A stretch of 32,092 bases of DNA from Hypsibius dujardini (Eukaryota; Tardigrada; Eutardigrada; Parachela; Hypsibiidae). Location: positions 1 through 32,092 of the forward strand of contig LRSR01003866.1 of the NCBI GenBank assembly GCA_001579985.1, written 5' to 3'. Positions 1 to 11,362 of the stretch are shown one piece after another. Made by a program: the position numbers and the translations under genes. The notes under the pieces were generated by a model, which ran no database searches, had not been told where the DNA came from, and worked only from the letters and a program-made list of their open reading frames with translations. Positions within the stretch are counted from its first letter, which is position 1. Each line of letters begins with the position of its first letter.

Positions 1-96
1 TCCAACTGACTTCGGTACAGCGTCTCCAACTGACTTCGCTACAGCGTCTCCAACTGACTTCGGTACAGCGTCTCCAACTGACTTCGGTACAGCGTC
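1..96. repeat. 24-bp minisatellite, four copies
   Basis: Four head-to-tail copies of a 24-bp unit (units at 1-24, 25-48, 49-72, 73-96) beginning TCCAACTGAC and ending CAGCGTC. The only difference seen is G to C in the second unit. The array touches the window edge, so the true copy number may be larger. The unit is a multiple of three and could be coding upstream, but nothing here supports that. Confidence 0.95.
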
Positions 97-884
97 TGTT
101 TTTCGTAATTTTTCGCGTAATTTTTCGCATAATTAGAAGGTTTTCTTTTATTAATCTATTTTACTTTTTGCACGTTTGATGTGTTATTTTGACGATGTGC
201 TTAGTGATAATGAAGTACCTTACGTTACTATGCTTCTCAAAACTTTTCATCCCAATAAGAAAAAGACTTTTTGTTAAGATAGGAGTTACAGGGACGTAAT
301 CGTCGCTTTGACGTCAACAGGAAGAACGAATTTTCGTCATCGAGCAGAGTCTTACGAGCCAGCGCGTTTACCCACGCATCAACAAGTCACTTATCTGCAG
401 CAATATTGCGGGAAGCTCGTGTTATCAACTATGATATCAGCAATGACTCGAGCACGATTTTCAGAGGAACTGCGGAACGGTTCCAATTGCGTAAGTTGTG
501 TTAGGTATGTCAGATTGGTACTAACAAACGTAGAAACATTCAATGATTCACTGGTCTAAAGAGAGTCCAAATTAGAAATTCGACGTGAGTCAACGCCATC
601 TGTCGGGAGCTAGTAGGTCATACTCCACGCCATCGAACCCACCGGAGGCGGATACATGTAGTACAGTAGTATAGTACTGTACTGTAGTATAGTGCTTGTA
701 CTACTCGGAAAAGTTGGCAACCGATTCCCCCACGCTTCCAGTCAGCTTCCCCGTGATCTTTTTTGACGTTCGTCTGCATTTGCTTATTTGAGTCTTGCAC
801 ATATTCCGTCATTCTCCGGCTATTCCTTTTCCTGTGGAGCCGATTAAACGAGATTCTCTCATTTCTCCTCAACAGTTCGCCACA
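97..884. other. Non-coding flank and probable promoter/5' UTR of the first annexin
   Basis: No convincing gene in this 790-bp stretch. It holds a CRE-like TGACGTCA at about 309-316, a 9-bp perfect inverted repeat at 660-683 (arms AGTACAGTA and TACTGTACT around GTATAG), and a 14-bp CTCF-like word at 593-606. Just before the annexin ATG, the sequence TTTCTCCTCAACAG (ending about 874) looks like a splice acceptor, so the 5' UTR may contain an intron. An open frame at 308-559 starts from TTG and has no recognisable content. Confidence 0.5.
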
Positions 885-3778
885 ATGAGTTATCCCAACC
901 AGAACCAACCGGGACCCTATTACCCAGGAGGAGCCCCCTATCCGGGATATCCTCCAGTTCGTCTCTGTAGAATACTAGTTTATCATCTTCGAGAGTTATT
1001 CATTGTTGTTTCGTTATAGCAAGGAAACATGACCATGCCTGGCACAGATCCTTACGCGGGAGGACCACCGCAACATGCTTCATTCCCATATCCTCCGTCG
1101 GGAAACCAGGTTCGTGCGCTGATATCTGCCCCGCTCGAAAAGCGTTAATTATTTAAAAACTTCGATCGAACCCTCCGCGCCCTTAATCATTTTGTCAATC
1201 ATGATTGAAAATCCTCTTGTTTTGTCTTAACGTTTGCGTTCTTTTGAGGAACAGTAGAAATTCTCGCCTTCAGCGAAGAAAGATATATGCCGACTCTAGT
1301 ACTGACTACAGATACGCGCTCAGTGGAGTATCTGCGTGTAGGCGTTACATTTTTGGTAAATAGACAGACTGGCGCCTGGGACAGCTCACAAAATCATCCA
1401 CGGTCGATCGGTGGATCCACGTCACTTATCGATACTGCTTTTACTCGTATTTGCACTCGTAAAGGCAACAGTGCGGAATCAGCAAAAGAGCGCCGGATAT
1501 GATAAAGCTGTAAACTTGTTATTCCGCTCACCTTCAGACTTCAAACCCCCCGGTTGTAAAAGTTCGGCTTTCGCCGGTACCAAGCTTCTTATAGTGTGAA
1601 GTTGTGTTTTTCAGGCGTATCCTCCGACTACGGGATATCCACCCCATACCACTCCGACTTCGTATCCACCCCCACTTGCCGGCTACCCATCGGGATATCC
1701 AGTTCAGGCCAGCGGCGCTCCAGGTTATCCTCCACAACAGCTTGGTGGTTACGCTCCCGCTCCCGCTCCCGCTCCCGCTCCTGGCTATCCACCCCAAGCA
1801 GGGTACCCAAATCAGCAGCCACAGCAGTATCAGCAGCAGCAGGAATACGCGCCGCATCAGCCTCACAGTCAAGCTCCTTACCAGCAACAAGCCCCGAAAA
1901 TGGCAAGCGGAATGACCATCGTCGCTGTTGCACCGAGCGAGCCTACCGTGCGGCCAAGCTCCAATTTTAACCCCGAGGCGGAGTGCAAGGCTCTTCACAA
2001 AGCCATGAAGGGATTGGGTACGTAAGCAAATTTGCTCTCTTCCAGTCCCCATGTTGCTGGTACCGCAGATTCACAGGGATCATCTGATCCACATATCGCT
2101 TGGTTTGTTTAGGAACGGACGAGAAAGCTATCATTGAGATTCTTACCAGACTTGGCTTAAGCCAACGCCTGCAACTCCTGACGATCTATAAAACAATGTT
2201 CGGAAAGGTAAGGGTAATGGTACAGGGCTTAAAGACATTAGTCTGCGCCTGTGTATGTGTCTGTTTGTCAGTCTGTATGTTTGTGTGTGTGTGTCTACTT
2301 GTCTGACTTCTTGTCTGTCTGTCTCTTGGTCTGTTTGTCTGTCTATCTGTATATCTGTCTGCCTATCTGCTGGTCAGTTCGTCTGATGACTTGTCTGTCT
2401 ATCTGTAATTCTGTCCGTCCGTCTCAATTATATCAAGCCGTCAATTTACCTGAAACAATCTGTGATTGAAATCGATTCCTATAACGAAATTCCATTTCGG
2501 TCACAGGACTTGATCAGTCATCTGAAAAGTGAACTTAGCGGTCATCTAGAGGACACCGTCGTGGCAATGCTACAGCCGCCGGAGATCTTCGATGCCACCA
2601 GCCTCCATGACGCCATTTCGGGAGCAGGAACCAACGAGGACACCTTAATCGAAATCATCTTCAGTCGCTCAAACGCGGAACTCAATGCCATTAAGGGTGC
2701 TTACAAATTCCGTAAGTCTCTTATTAAGTAATTCCAAAAATTGAACAAAAAGAGCTATAAGGAGCAACATAATTTTGTTTTCGGATAGTTTATAAGAGAG
2801 ACCTGGAAAATGACATTGCCAGTGACACTTCCGGACACTTCAAGCGTATCATGATCGCTGGCTTGACGGTATGCAATTACGAATGGTGAAATTTTTTCCG
2901 GCTCGAGGACTCACGTAGACGGGAACATTTTTACGTTATATTTAGGGGGCCCGTCAAGAAGGCAATCAAGTGGACATTGCCAAAGCTCAAGCTGACGCTA
3001 AGGACCTCCAGGCAGCCGGGCCGAAGAAATGGGGAACTGACGAATCCACCTTCATCACAATCTTTTCGCTCCGCAGCCTCGCTCACTTGAAAGTGGTGTT
3101 TGATGAGTTTAACCGTCTGACAAGCACGAACATCGAGAAAGTCATTAAGGTATAGATCATTGAGCTGATGTAATTCGATGTGCCATCAAGATCCTCGCGT
3201 CGCTGGGTGCGTCGTTGGGTGCGTCACTGGGTGCGTCGCTGGGTGCGTCGCTGGGTGGGTCGCTGGGTGGGTCGCTGGGTGCGTCGCTGGGTGCGTAGCT
3301 GGGTACATAACGATCGTAATGTTTTGTTTTCAGGAAGAAATGAGCGGCAATTTCGAGTCGTCATTCCTTGCTATCGGTAAGGGAAAACGTTGAACGGTCG
3401 AGTCATCCAACAGATCCGGAGAGACAGTAAACACTGATTATCATTTTTCGCACTATTTTTTTACAGCTAAAATTGTCAACAACAAGAACGCCTACTTCGC
3501 GGAGTTGCTGTACAAAGCGATGAAGGGTGCCGGAACTAAAGACAAGAAACTCGTGCGTATCGTCGTGTCACGCTGCGAGAAGGATCTGGGCTCCATCAAG
3601 CAGGAATTTGTGCGGATGTACGGCAAAACGTTGGAGTCATTCATCGCTGTAAGAAAATGAAAAGAAAAATACACGATGTGACACTTTGCTTAAAACTGAT
3701 ATTTTTTCACAACAGAGCGATATTTCCGGCGACTTCAAGAAGATCATCTTGGCCCTGGTCAACTATGGTTCGCGATAA
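885..3778 (+). CDS. Annexin with long Pro/Gly/Tyr-rich N-terminus (annexin A7/A11-like)
   Basis: A 478-residue annexin in ten exons: 885-956, 1020-1109, 1615-2017, 2113-2207, 2507-2711, 2789-2868, 2946-3149, 3334-3376, 3467-3648, 3716-3778; every junction keeps phase. Residues 1 to about 170 are low-complexity PGYPP/PAPA/Gln-rich sequence like the tails of vertebrate annexins A7 and A11. The C-terminal part has four annexin repeats with calcium-loop motifs KGLGTDE, SGAGTNE, KKWGTDE (first Gly lost) and KGAGTKD. Annexins bind acidic membranes when calcium rises; A11-type tails can also self-associate, which here is inference from composition. The start is the ATG in CACAATGAG; the first two donors are both GTTCGT, an unusual form. 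Intron 7 carries a 12-bp minisatellite. A second annexin follows 612 bp downstream on the same strand and shares several intron positions, so the two probably arose by tandem duplication. Confidence 0.95.
2251..2425 (+). repeat. Degenerate TCTG/TGTG microsatellite in annexin intron
   Basis: An imperfect run of TCTG, TGTC and TGTG words within annexin intron 4 (2208-2506). It is interrupted by ATCT and CCGT variants, so it is an old, decayed tract. The short ORFs through it are artefacts of the repeat. Confidence 0.85.
3197..3304 (+). repeat. 12-bp minisatellite, nine copies, in annexin intron
   Basis: Nine copies of GCGTCGCTGGGT (variants GCGTCGTTGGGT, GCGTCACTGGGT, GGGTCGCTGGGT, GCGTAGCTGGGT) inside intron 7 (3150-3333) of the first annexin. 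Because 12 is a multiple of three, two frames stay open across it (repeating CVAG or RRWV). The flanking splice sites and the annexin alignment place it in the intron. Confidence 0.95.
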
Positions 3779-4390
3779 GCTGATGCAAGTACACCGGAGT
3801 TTTGTATCTTTCGAAGACTTCCTTGTTATTTCGTGTTTTGTAATTTTTTTTTAAATGTTTCAATCTTTTTGTTCGATCCATCGATCCTTTATTTTTCTGC
3901 TGAGATTGAGATTTAAATTCGCTGCTCTTACTGCTTTTGCAAGAGTCAGAGCAATGTCAGACCCGGTCACATCACCAAGCACGAAGTACTGATAAGTACA
4001 TGTACACACTTTTGTTTGTTTGTCAAGACAAATTGGACTAAACTTTTGTGAGCATCAAATTTAAGCTGCTGCGTGAACAGTCAGCTGGAAAAAATGAAGT
4101 CCGACTGCTTTCCGCTGAAAGAAGAGACACCAGATGGTACGTGCCTTGATCCGCAGTCATCTTCATGCGTATACAGAATGCAGACGTTGAATAACGATGA
4201 AAAACGAAAGTGCCGCCCAGAGCCCGGAGGCTTTTACGCTTTGTCTCGTACCGTCGCTTCATCTTCGCAACACTGCACCGGTAGTTGCAGTCACTGTTAG
4301 ACGTCCCCTCCCTGCTTCGCAATTTTCACGGCCGGAGAATTTGTTTCTTTCATCTCCAGCATATCCGTTGCAATCTAACAACCGGTGAAG
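3779..4390. other. Intergenic: 3' UTR of annexin 1 and promoter/5' UTR of annexin 2
   Basis: This 612-bp AT-rich stretch lies between the two tandem annexins. No recognisable coding exon and no canonical AATAAA was seen. The overlapping short ORFs at 4038-4322 on both strands have no family features. Confidence 0.5.
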
Positions 4391-6649
4391 ATGGCGACTC
4401 AAGTGAGAGATGTGAAGACCACCACTACTACCACCACCACAACCGTCGGAAAGGGAGGCCAAGTCACCACGCATGTGGACCGACAGGTCAGCAATGGCGG
4501 CAACCCTTTCTCCGACCGGGATGTCGTGCACACCCATGCTCCGGCTTTTTTCCGCTGTTTGGAGGCTCCGTCGACGTATCATCGCGTTACGGTGGACGCC
4601 TACGACAAGTACTTTGAGCCGGCGATTTTCGAGTAGGTTGACGGACTGCCTGTAACCCCATGGCTGCAAATATTCCCGAAAACGCTTGGCCGATGGGAGA
4701 AAACTTTGAAGTACTAAGGATTCTGACACTTGTTTCCAGGCATGGACCGTTCAATCCCGAAGAAGATGCCAAGGCTATTCGAAAAGCCCTGAAAGAGAAG
4801 GGTGAGAAACAGCGATTGCCTGTGCCCGAGCAAGACTTGTTTGTGCATCTCCGGTACGGCGTAGCGGTGCCAACAAGATGATGAACTCGTTTTCTATGTA
4901 TGGGCAGGAACGGACGAAAAGTCCATCATCAACATTCTAACTCGTCGCTCCAACCGACAACGCCAAATCATCGCTTACGAATATCAAAAGATTCATGGCC
5001 GAGTAAGCTTTTGACAAGACACTCCTTAGAAACCATTTTCAAACACGCATTTCTATCTGTTCTGCCCAGGATCTGGCAAAAGATTTGAAATCTGACTTGA
5101 GTGGAACTTTAGAAGACGTAAGTTACCTTCTCCCCTATTGCCATCGATAAAATGCTACCAACAATCCTGATTTCGATACAGGTTCTTCTTGGTCTTTTAA
5201 GTCCGCCGGAGGTCTTCGATGCTCGGACTCTGAACAAAGCAGTCGCGGTAAGATCAACGCTACGAAAACTCCGACAATGTGTACCGGTACTTGTACTCTA
5301 GTTGAACGTTGGAACTACTTCATAGGGACTGGGAACCGATGAGCAGACTCTCATCGAAGGTACGAGCACTCATTTAGCAACTTGCCGGTTTACGTTCAAT
5401 ACTTTTTATATAACTGAACAACCCATGTTGTTATAACAGTAATTGGCTCGCGATCGGCTGAAGAGTTGGCTGCCATAAAGAAAGCCTACCGTGCCGGTAC
5501 ATCCCATAATGCGACTGACCTTTGGTTACACAAAAGTTCTTCCAACTGATGCCGTGTCTTTCAGAGTTTAAGAACGAGCTGGAGAAGGACATTGCCGGGG
5601 ATACTTCGGGCTTCTTCCGACAGCTCTTACTGGCGCGCATTCACAGTGTAAGAATCCGCAAGCAGATTTTTGGTCTCGGCTCCTGCGTCTTGATTTACCA
5701 ATGTCGGTTGGGTATTAGGCGGAAAAAGTAGCCCAACAGGGCCGAAGCTACGAAATCTACCCGAAGCGTGCGTTCCACGAGGCCCAAGCTTTATGGGAGA
5801 CAGGTAAGAACACGTGAGATGGCGCCGTGTTAGGATAAATAATTGCGTAAAGCATTGAACAGTTCGATGAATGTCATTTCTGCAGGTCCGAAAAAGTGGC
5901 AAAACAACGAGTCCTTCTTCATTCCGATCTTCACTGAGCGCAGGCAGGTCTTTTATTGATATGTTTTATTTTTTTCAATAATACTGCTATAGCTACAATA
6001 TATTTACAGTATTGTGTTATTTCTTCTCCAGCGATGAACATTTGCGTCAAGTCTTCGAAGATTACAAGGCAATTGGGCGGATTGACATCGAGAAAGATAT
6101 TGAAAAAGAGCTCTCGGGTGACGCAAAAGATTTGCTTCTAGCTTTTGGTGAGCAAACATAAGGATGAAACATAAGCAACATAAATTCGTCAGACTTCCAA
6201 AAACTCAATCGACTTCACTTTATTTATTCGCTTGGTTATTCACTTGGTTGATTGCTATTGCAGTCCGCGTTTCAAAGAACCGCCCCGCGTACTTTGCCAA
6301 TCGACTGCATCAACATTTGGACGGTAAAACGTGCACTCGCATCATCGTGTCTAGATCGGAGAAAGATTTGGGATCTATTCGGAAGGTCAGTTGCCGCTAA
6401 ATTGTATTCTAGTAGAGCAAAAGCACCACGAATACTTGTATTGTACGGTCGTTTAAACTCATTATTTCCCGACAGGAGTACGCCCGACTGTACGGGAAAT
6501 CACTGGACACCGCCATTTCGGTAATCTATCAAATTCAATCAAATGTTCTACTGTAATTCATGAAACATTTTCGTCGACAGGAGGGATTCAAGGGAGACGC
6601 GAAGCAAGTGCTGTTGGGTGTACTGACGTCCCGGTCCGCTAGTATCTAA
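4391..6649 (+). CDS. Annexin, divergent, with Thr-tract N-terminus
   Basis: A 393-residue annexin in fourteen exons: 4391-4632, 4740-4801, 4908-5002, 5070-5117, 5182-5247, 5326-5359, 5440-5496, 5565-5647, 5719-5803, 5886-5943, 6032-6147, 6264-6385, 6476-6520, 6581-6649. The N-terminus (about 80 residues) has a nine-Thr run near residue 10 and no resemblance to the neighbour's tail. Of the four repeats, repeat 2 keeps a canonical calcium loop (AGLGTDEQT) and repeat 1 a partial one (KEKGTDEKS). Repeat 3 reads KKWQNNESF and repeat 4 HLDGKTCTR, so both have lost the GxGT loop; membrane binding is probably altered. The intron after exon 10 appears to be GC-AG: exon AG, then GCAGGT. The GT five bases later gives an immediate TGA. 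Several intron positions (after KEKG, AYRA and LLLAF) match the upstream annexin, supporting tandem duplication followed by intron gain or loss. Confidence 0.93.
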
Positions 6650-7194
6650 ACGGACGAGCTAATCGCAATGCCACATCTCCCGCGTTGTGCCTTTTATTCC
6701 TTTATTTTCGAACTCCCTGGTTAGCTCGTACGGTGCCGTGGTATTTTTAAATCAGTGTATCGCCATAACGGAATTTTATTCTCTCGACAAAACATGTTCA
6801 ATAACAAATAACGGGAAAGGCCAATAACATTCTCCAACAATCAAGCTGTTGTCTTTTCACGCATGCACTAGTACCGAAAGACGGTTCAGGAAAGTTGAAG
6901 CATCCTACGATTCGAGGGGAACAACCAGAGAGCAGACTTTCGCGCCATTTCAAGCTCATTCAACGCAGAAAAAACAACAAGTTTAAGCTTCAGAGTTGCC
7001 CGAAAATCAATCACACACCGGTACAAAAAAAACAACAATACCCCAAAACCAGGTAAGACGACAGGCACACGGCCGAAACGGTAGCCCACGGCCGAAACGG
7101 TAGCCCACGGCAGTACCAAAACGTCAAAGGCATCTGAACAAATAAAGGAAGGGGGGAAAACGACTAAACACGTGTGCATCATCAGGAACACTCA
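6650..7194. other. Tail-to-tail intergenic region, annexin 2 / WIP
   Basis: Both neighbours end here, so this is shared 3' UTR territory. AATAAA read on the minus strand occurs at about 6775-6780, 6701-6706 and 6693-6698 and could serve the WIP gene. A 19-bp unit (CACGGCCGAAACGGTAGCC) is repeated at 7068-7086 and 7087-7105. No coding sequence was recognised. Confidence 0.6.
7068..7110. repeat. 19-bp direct repeat, two and a quarter copies
   Basis: The unit CACGGCCGAAACGGTAGCC occurs at 7068-7086 and 7087-7105, followed by a CACGG start of a third copy. It lies in the probable 3' UTR of the WIP gene. Confidence 0.9.
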
Positions 7195-9208
7195 TTACAC
7201 CGGGGGAGCGGGAGCAAGCGGTCGGTTGACGGACCTCGCTTTCGAGGACGGGTAGGTCTTGGGTTCGCCGGAAAACGCCATCGGCGGCGGCAATTCACCA
7301 ATACGATGGAAGTTGAATTTCTCTTCGAAAGCTGCAAAATTTAAACGAACTCATAAATTGAACATGACACGAATCGGCCCACAACCGCGATCGAAATTGA
7401 AAAATAGTCTGCATTACCTTGAGCTAAACTAATCTTGGACGAGCGGGGAGAGGACCCAGTCGGTGGCCTAACCGGTGCTTGCTTGGGCATTTGTGCCGGT
7501 ACACCGCCGTTCCTCGCAGCCATCGCCTGATTCAACGCCGCCACACTGGCCGGATTCAACTGCACCGACCCGTCGTTCTGCACCGAGGGCAGGCTGTCAT
7601 TCCGTTTCGGCGGTCGAACCGGAGAACCAGGTAAGGACTGCACCGACGCGCTCTGCGGTATGCCCGGTCCTCCATTAGTCCCAGTCACGGGAGGTCGCGA
7701 CGGCGGAGCCGGTCGGTTTTGCTGTGTGTTGTTCATCAGTCCGTCCGTTGACGAAGACCCTCCGTTATTTCTCGCTGGAAAGGCACCACCGTTACCACCA
7801 CCGTTCATCGGCGGCGGCACAGGATATCCATTCGGGGGACCTCCATTCCGTGGCGGACCGCTCGACGCTGGTCGCGAGCCGCCACTGGCGTGCGGTACTG
7901 CGAACCCACTCGGTGGAGCTGGTGGCGGCGGTGGCGGTGGCCCAGCGCGAGGGCGTTCGTCGCCCGGCTTCCGGAAACTCGGAGGGCGTCCGGGAACAGG
8001 CTACAAGGGATACTGATTAGATGTTGCTTAGCCAGTAACAGTGGCTCTATGGCCTGACGACTTCCTGTATATCTGCTCCGTCTCTTTCGTTACCCCCTGT
8101 TCTGTCGGAAGCTTAAGTCTCCCTGAACCGTCCCTTGACTAACAGTATTTATGCCCATCACGTGTATGAGGGTCTTCTTAAGAAATTTTGGCGGTGCGTT
8201 TTGCCAAGTTCCCTCTGTTCCACCAACGACTTACCGGCGGAGTCGGTGGACTGGCTTCTGCCTGGTGCCCCGAAACTGGCAACGACGGTCGACTATGTTT
8301 GATCGGTCGTGGCATGGTCTGGCTGATGTTTCGCGTCGGTGGCGGACCGGACGGCAACGGAGGCGGCGGGTGCTTTGGCTTTTGCAGCGTCATCGACCCG
8401 ATTCCGGGCCGTTCGACGTTTCGTTGAATGTGCATCGTGGCCGAACCGCTTGTCATTACCGCCACGCCATTTCCTGGTAGGGCAGGGGGTTTCGGGTTCG
8501 GCGGGGGCTTGGGCGGCGCCGGAGAGAGTGGATTACTCTCGGTGAACTCGCCACCAGACGAGCGTCGTTGGTTGGGGTTGAAGTTAGGTGGCTTCGGCGG
8601 TGGCGGGGCTGCGGGATTCCCGGTTGATGTGCGAGATGGCGAACCGTTTGGGGGATTGAAGGACGGGATGGGGGGAGGTTTCGGTTTTTGGTTGTGCTGC
8701 TGTTGATTAGTCACCGGAGGAGGAGGTGGTGGATGGTGCTGATTCACTGACGGAGGTGATCTGTTCTCGTCGGGGGAGGTCGCATCTGTAATGGGAAGCA
8801 AAGGCCGGGATGAGTCAAACGGTCATGCGAAAAACAACCGAGACACTGAGAGGAAGCAGACAAGTGACCAAGTCTGAGCGTCGCTGAGTCAACGGGAAAC
8901 TGTAGGAAGCATTGCAATCTCTAAAATCATGCGTTGGTCATCCCCAGGGTCACGGAATGTGTTAATGGGGCAGGCTGATACACTTGGTGGTCTAGATGGA
9001 AATTTTCAAAATCAAGCGATCGGTGAATTTAAATGGTTCGGTGACTGGGGTACCTAAAATTCGTGTCACGTCTGCGAAAACTGGGAGTGGTTGCTCAATG
9101 TTATCAGCCAGCTATTGTCTCATCGTATCCGCTTGATTAGGTCTGGCTGGCTACACCGTCATAATTTCTGGTCATCTGTGCTAACTGCATATATGGCTGT
9201 AAGTCTGC

Positions 9209-9253
<45 letters not shown>

Positions 9254-11362
9254 GACTGACGAACTGCCTGCCTGTCTATCTTTCTACCGTCAGTATGTAT
9301 GGCTATTAACCCGTCTGACCTCAGTCAGCCTGCCCGCTTGTCTTCGGTACCGCGTCTGTGGTACTGTCAGTGGCAATGGTCCTTGTAATTGTCTTTGGTT
9401 CGGCAACTCATCCTACTCAACGGCTCGAGAATTTGTAAACTTCCTAACAAAGCCAACCTTTCATTTCGGCGGGTCTGAAACCAGTCCGTTTGAGGGTCGG
9501 CATGCCGTTGGCAAAGAGTCCTCCCAGACCGGCAGGTGGCTGGACCCGCCCCGGCTGAGCCGCTGCTCCGGCTGGTCCGTTCGGTCCATTCTGACTCACT
9601 CCGCTGTTACTCCGGCCGCCTGATGCGTCAGCGGGCTGTGCTGGTCCGGCAGATGCTCCACCTGAAACGTGCAGTCAGTCAGACAAGCATCCGAACCATG
9701 TCAACAAACAAGTGTGTATGTAATTACTACAACTACTAAAGAGTCGACGCGACGCAAGCGAGATTTATTATCACGCATCAAAAAAGATGCAAACTCAGAT
9801 GAACAAATTTCGAATAGCGGAGCGGAGAGGAAAAAAAGCGAAAAATGGTAAACTAGTTACCGAACCAAATTCCAAGTACTATCACCGCATTGCTTCTATC
9901 ACTGTTGCGCGACTTTGCATTTCATTTTCAGCCCATGGAGGGGAAAAATTCGAAAACAATAAACAGTACTAAAGAAAAATGTGTGCCTAACATGCGTCAC
10001 ACTAATAATGCCATAAATAAAACATACCTGCCTAATCTTATGCAAGTAAATAACATTCAACAGGTGACTCACTTGAACGTATTCAACCAAAATTGATGAG
10101 AACAGGAAAAACAAACGACTCAGTTAGAACTGATGCAACTGCAATCCACAAAACGGTAAAACGAAAAATGTCAAATGCATACATGGAAATATAGCAAATA
10201 CTAATGAAATAATATTAAAACTAGTTGATTTGTGTGACTTTATTCAGTTTCAGTACAACTGTAGGATAAAAGAAACAGCCCGAAAAGAAGTATATCCAAA
10301 ACGCAAGGAACAATCAATCAATCAACCACAGGCACGCGTTTTCAAGCCACCAGCATAAAATCAACCCGAAAACGTTCGTTATGCACACAATTTACTTTTA
10401 CAGTTCGGATAAATGCTGAATGAAGATATAATGCAACATAGTCAAGCATCGGATATCAATAAACTGGAAAATATTTGATCAGCAGAGAAACAAGAAAAAC
10501 AGTTATTTCCCTGTGAGACAGTCCGAAAGATCAATCAACCGGACGGTCAATCAACCAAGCGATCTATCGACCAAGCTATCAATCAATCAATCGATCAATC
10601 GACCAAACGGTCAATCAACCAAACGGTCAATCAACCAAACGGTCAATCAACCAAACGGTCAATCAACCAAACGGTCAATCGACCGAGCGATCAATCAACC
10701 AAGCGATCAATCAACCAAGCGATCAATCAATCAAGCGATCAGTCAAACACTGGAGTTCATCATATAACTTGCGCGTGGATTCAGGTGAATAAACTGCTCA
10801 GCTCTTGTCTACCGAGATGAAAGACAAATATGTCGGCGCTCCCCGTAAACAAACACGTGCATTCATCACCATCACCCAGACCGCAAACCAAGACAGCAAA
10901 TCTTTAATCCCCATCAACACGTCCAAACAGTCATCAGTCCAACAAGACAGAAAAACGGGACGAAAATCCCATCAACAAACCTGGAACGAGAGGAGAACTC
11001 CTGTCCTTGATTTGGCTCCTGTCCACTTTCTTCAGTTGAGCTCCTTTTTGAATGTCCAACAACACTGCAGCTCGGTCCTGCGATGCCGGAGGCAATTTGG
11101 CCGCGGGTTGGGAGGCCACGGGAGCAGGAGGAGGTGGAGGACCTGAAATACATCAGTCAATTACGGTGGAATTGGAATCAAAGACCGAGTTGGAAATGGA
11201 ATCCCTCAGATGGAGGTGGAAAGTTCCCGCACGAGCAACGGCTAGCGAAACACTTCCAGTCCAATGGAATTAAAGTAATTCCACTTCCAACAAGTCGAAT
11301 TCCACAAAATTAGAAGATCATTTTACCATACCCGGAGGAGGTCTCGGCGGAGGAGGAGGCAT
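7195..11362 (-). CDS. WIP: WASP-interacting protein (WIP/verprolin family)
   Basis: A complete 547-residue homologue in six exons, in transcription order 11362-11332, 11142-10981, 9661-9482, 8785-8235, 8000-7418 and 7331-7195, all phase-consistent. The start MPPPPPRPPPG is typical of the family. A WH2 actin-monomer site follows at about residues 33-50 (DRAAVLLDIQKGAQLKKV, with LKKV for the usual LKKT), then the family's GLGGLFANGMPTLKR segment near residue 105. A long Pro/Ser/Asn-rich middle offers polyproline stretches for profilin and SH3 domains. The end (FNFHRIGELPPP and KTYPSSKARS) matches the C-terminal segment that wraps around the WASP EVH1 domain. By family role, it stabilises WASP and promotes Arp2/3-dependent actin assembly at the cell cortex. 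Two introns have unusual GTT donors; the 1.3-kb intron 2 carries a 16-bp minisatellite and intron 3 a TCTG microsatellite. Confidence 0.95.
9208..9254 (+). repeat. (TCTG)n microsatellite in WIP intron
   Basis: A nearly pure run of about eleven TCTG units inside WIP intron 3 (8786-9481). TCTG lies on the plus strand although the host gene is on the minus strand. Confidence 0.95.
10529..10747 (+). repeat. 16-bp minisatellite in WIP intron
   Basis: About fourteen copies of a 16-bp unit, consensus GGTCAATCAACCAAAC, in WIP intron 2 (9662-10980). The centre (about 10610-10680) is most uniform; the edges drift to GATCAATCAACCAAGC and TCAA tetranucleotides. Because 16 is not a multiple of three, the apparent 84-codon ORF (repeating INQ, VNQPNGQ, STKRS) is a by-product of the repeat. 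Confidence 0.93.

Noticed and set aside
308-559. 83-codon plus-strand ORF
   Set aside because: It starts from TTG, has no recognisable motif and no supporting splice structure.
1534-2052. 172-codon minus-strand ORF opposite annexin exon 3
   Set aside because: It is the antisense shadow of the low-complexity PGYP-coding exon; its repeats (GSGSGS) mirror the CCCGCTCC repeats.
7660-8706. Plus-strand Gly-rich ORFs across the WIP exons
   Set aside because: They are antisense shadows of GC-rich proline codons; the minus strand gives the complete WIP protein.
10513-10767. 84-codon ORF with INQPNGQSTKRS repeats
   Set aside because: It is produced by the 16-bp minisatellite in a WIP intron; the period is not a multiple of three.
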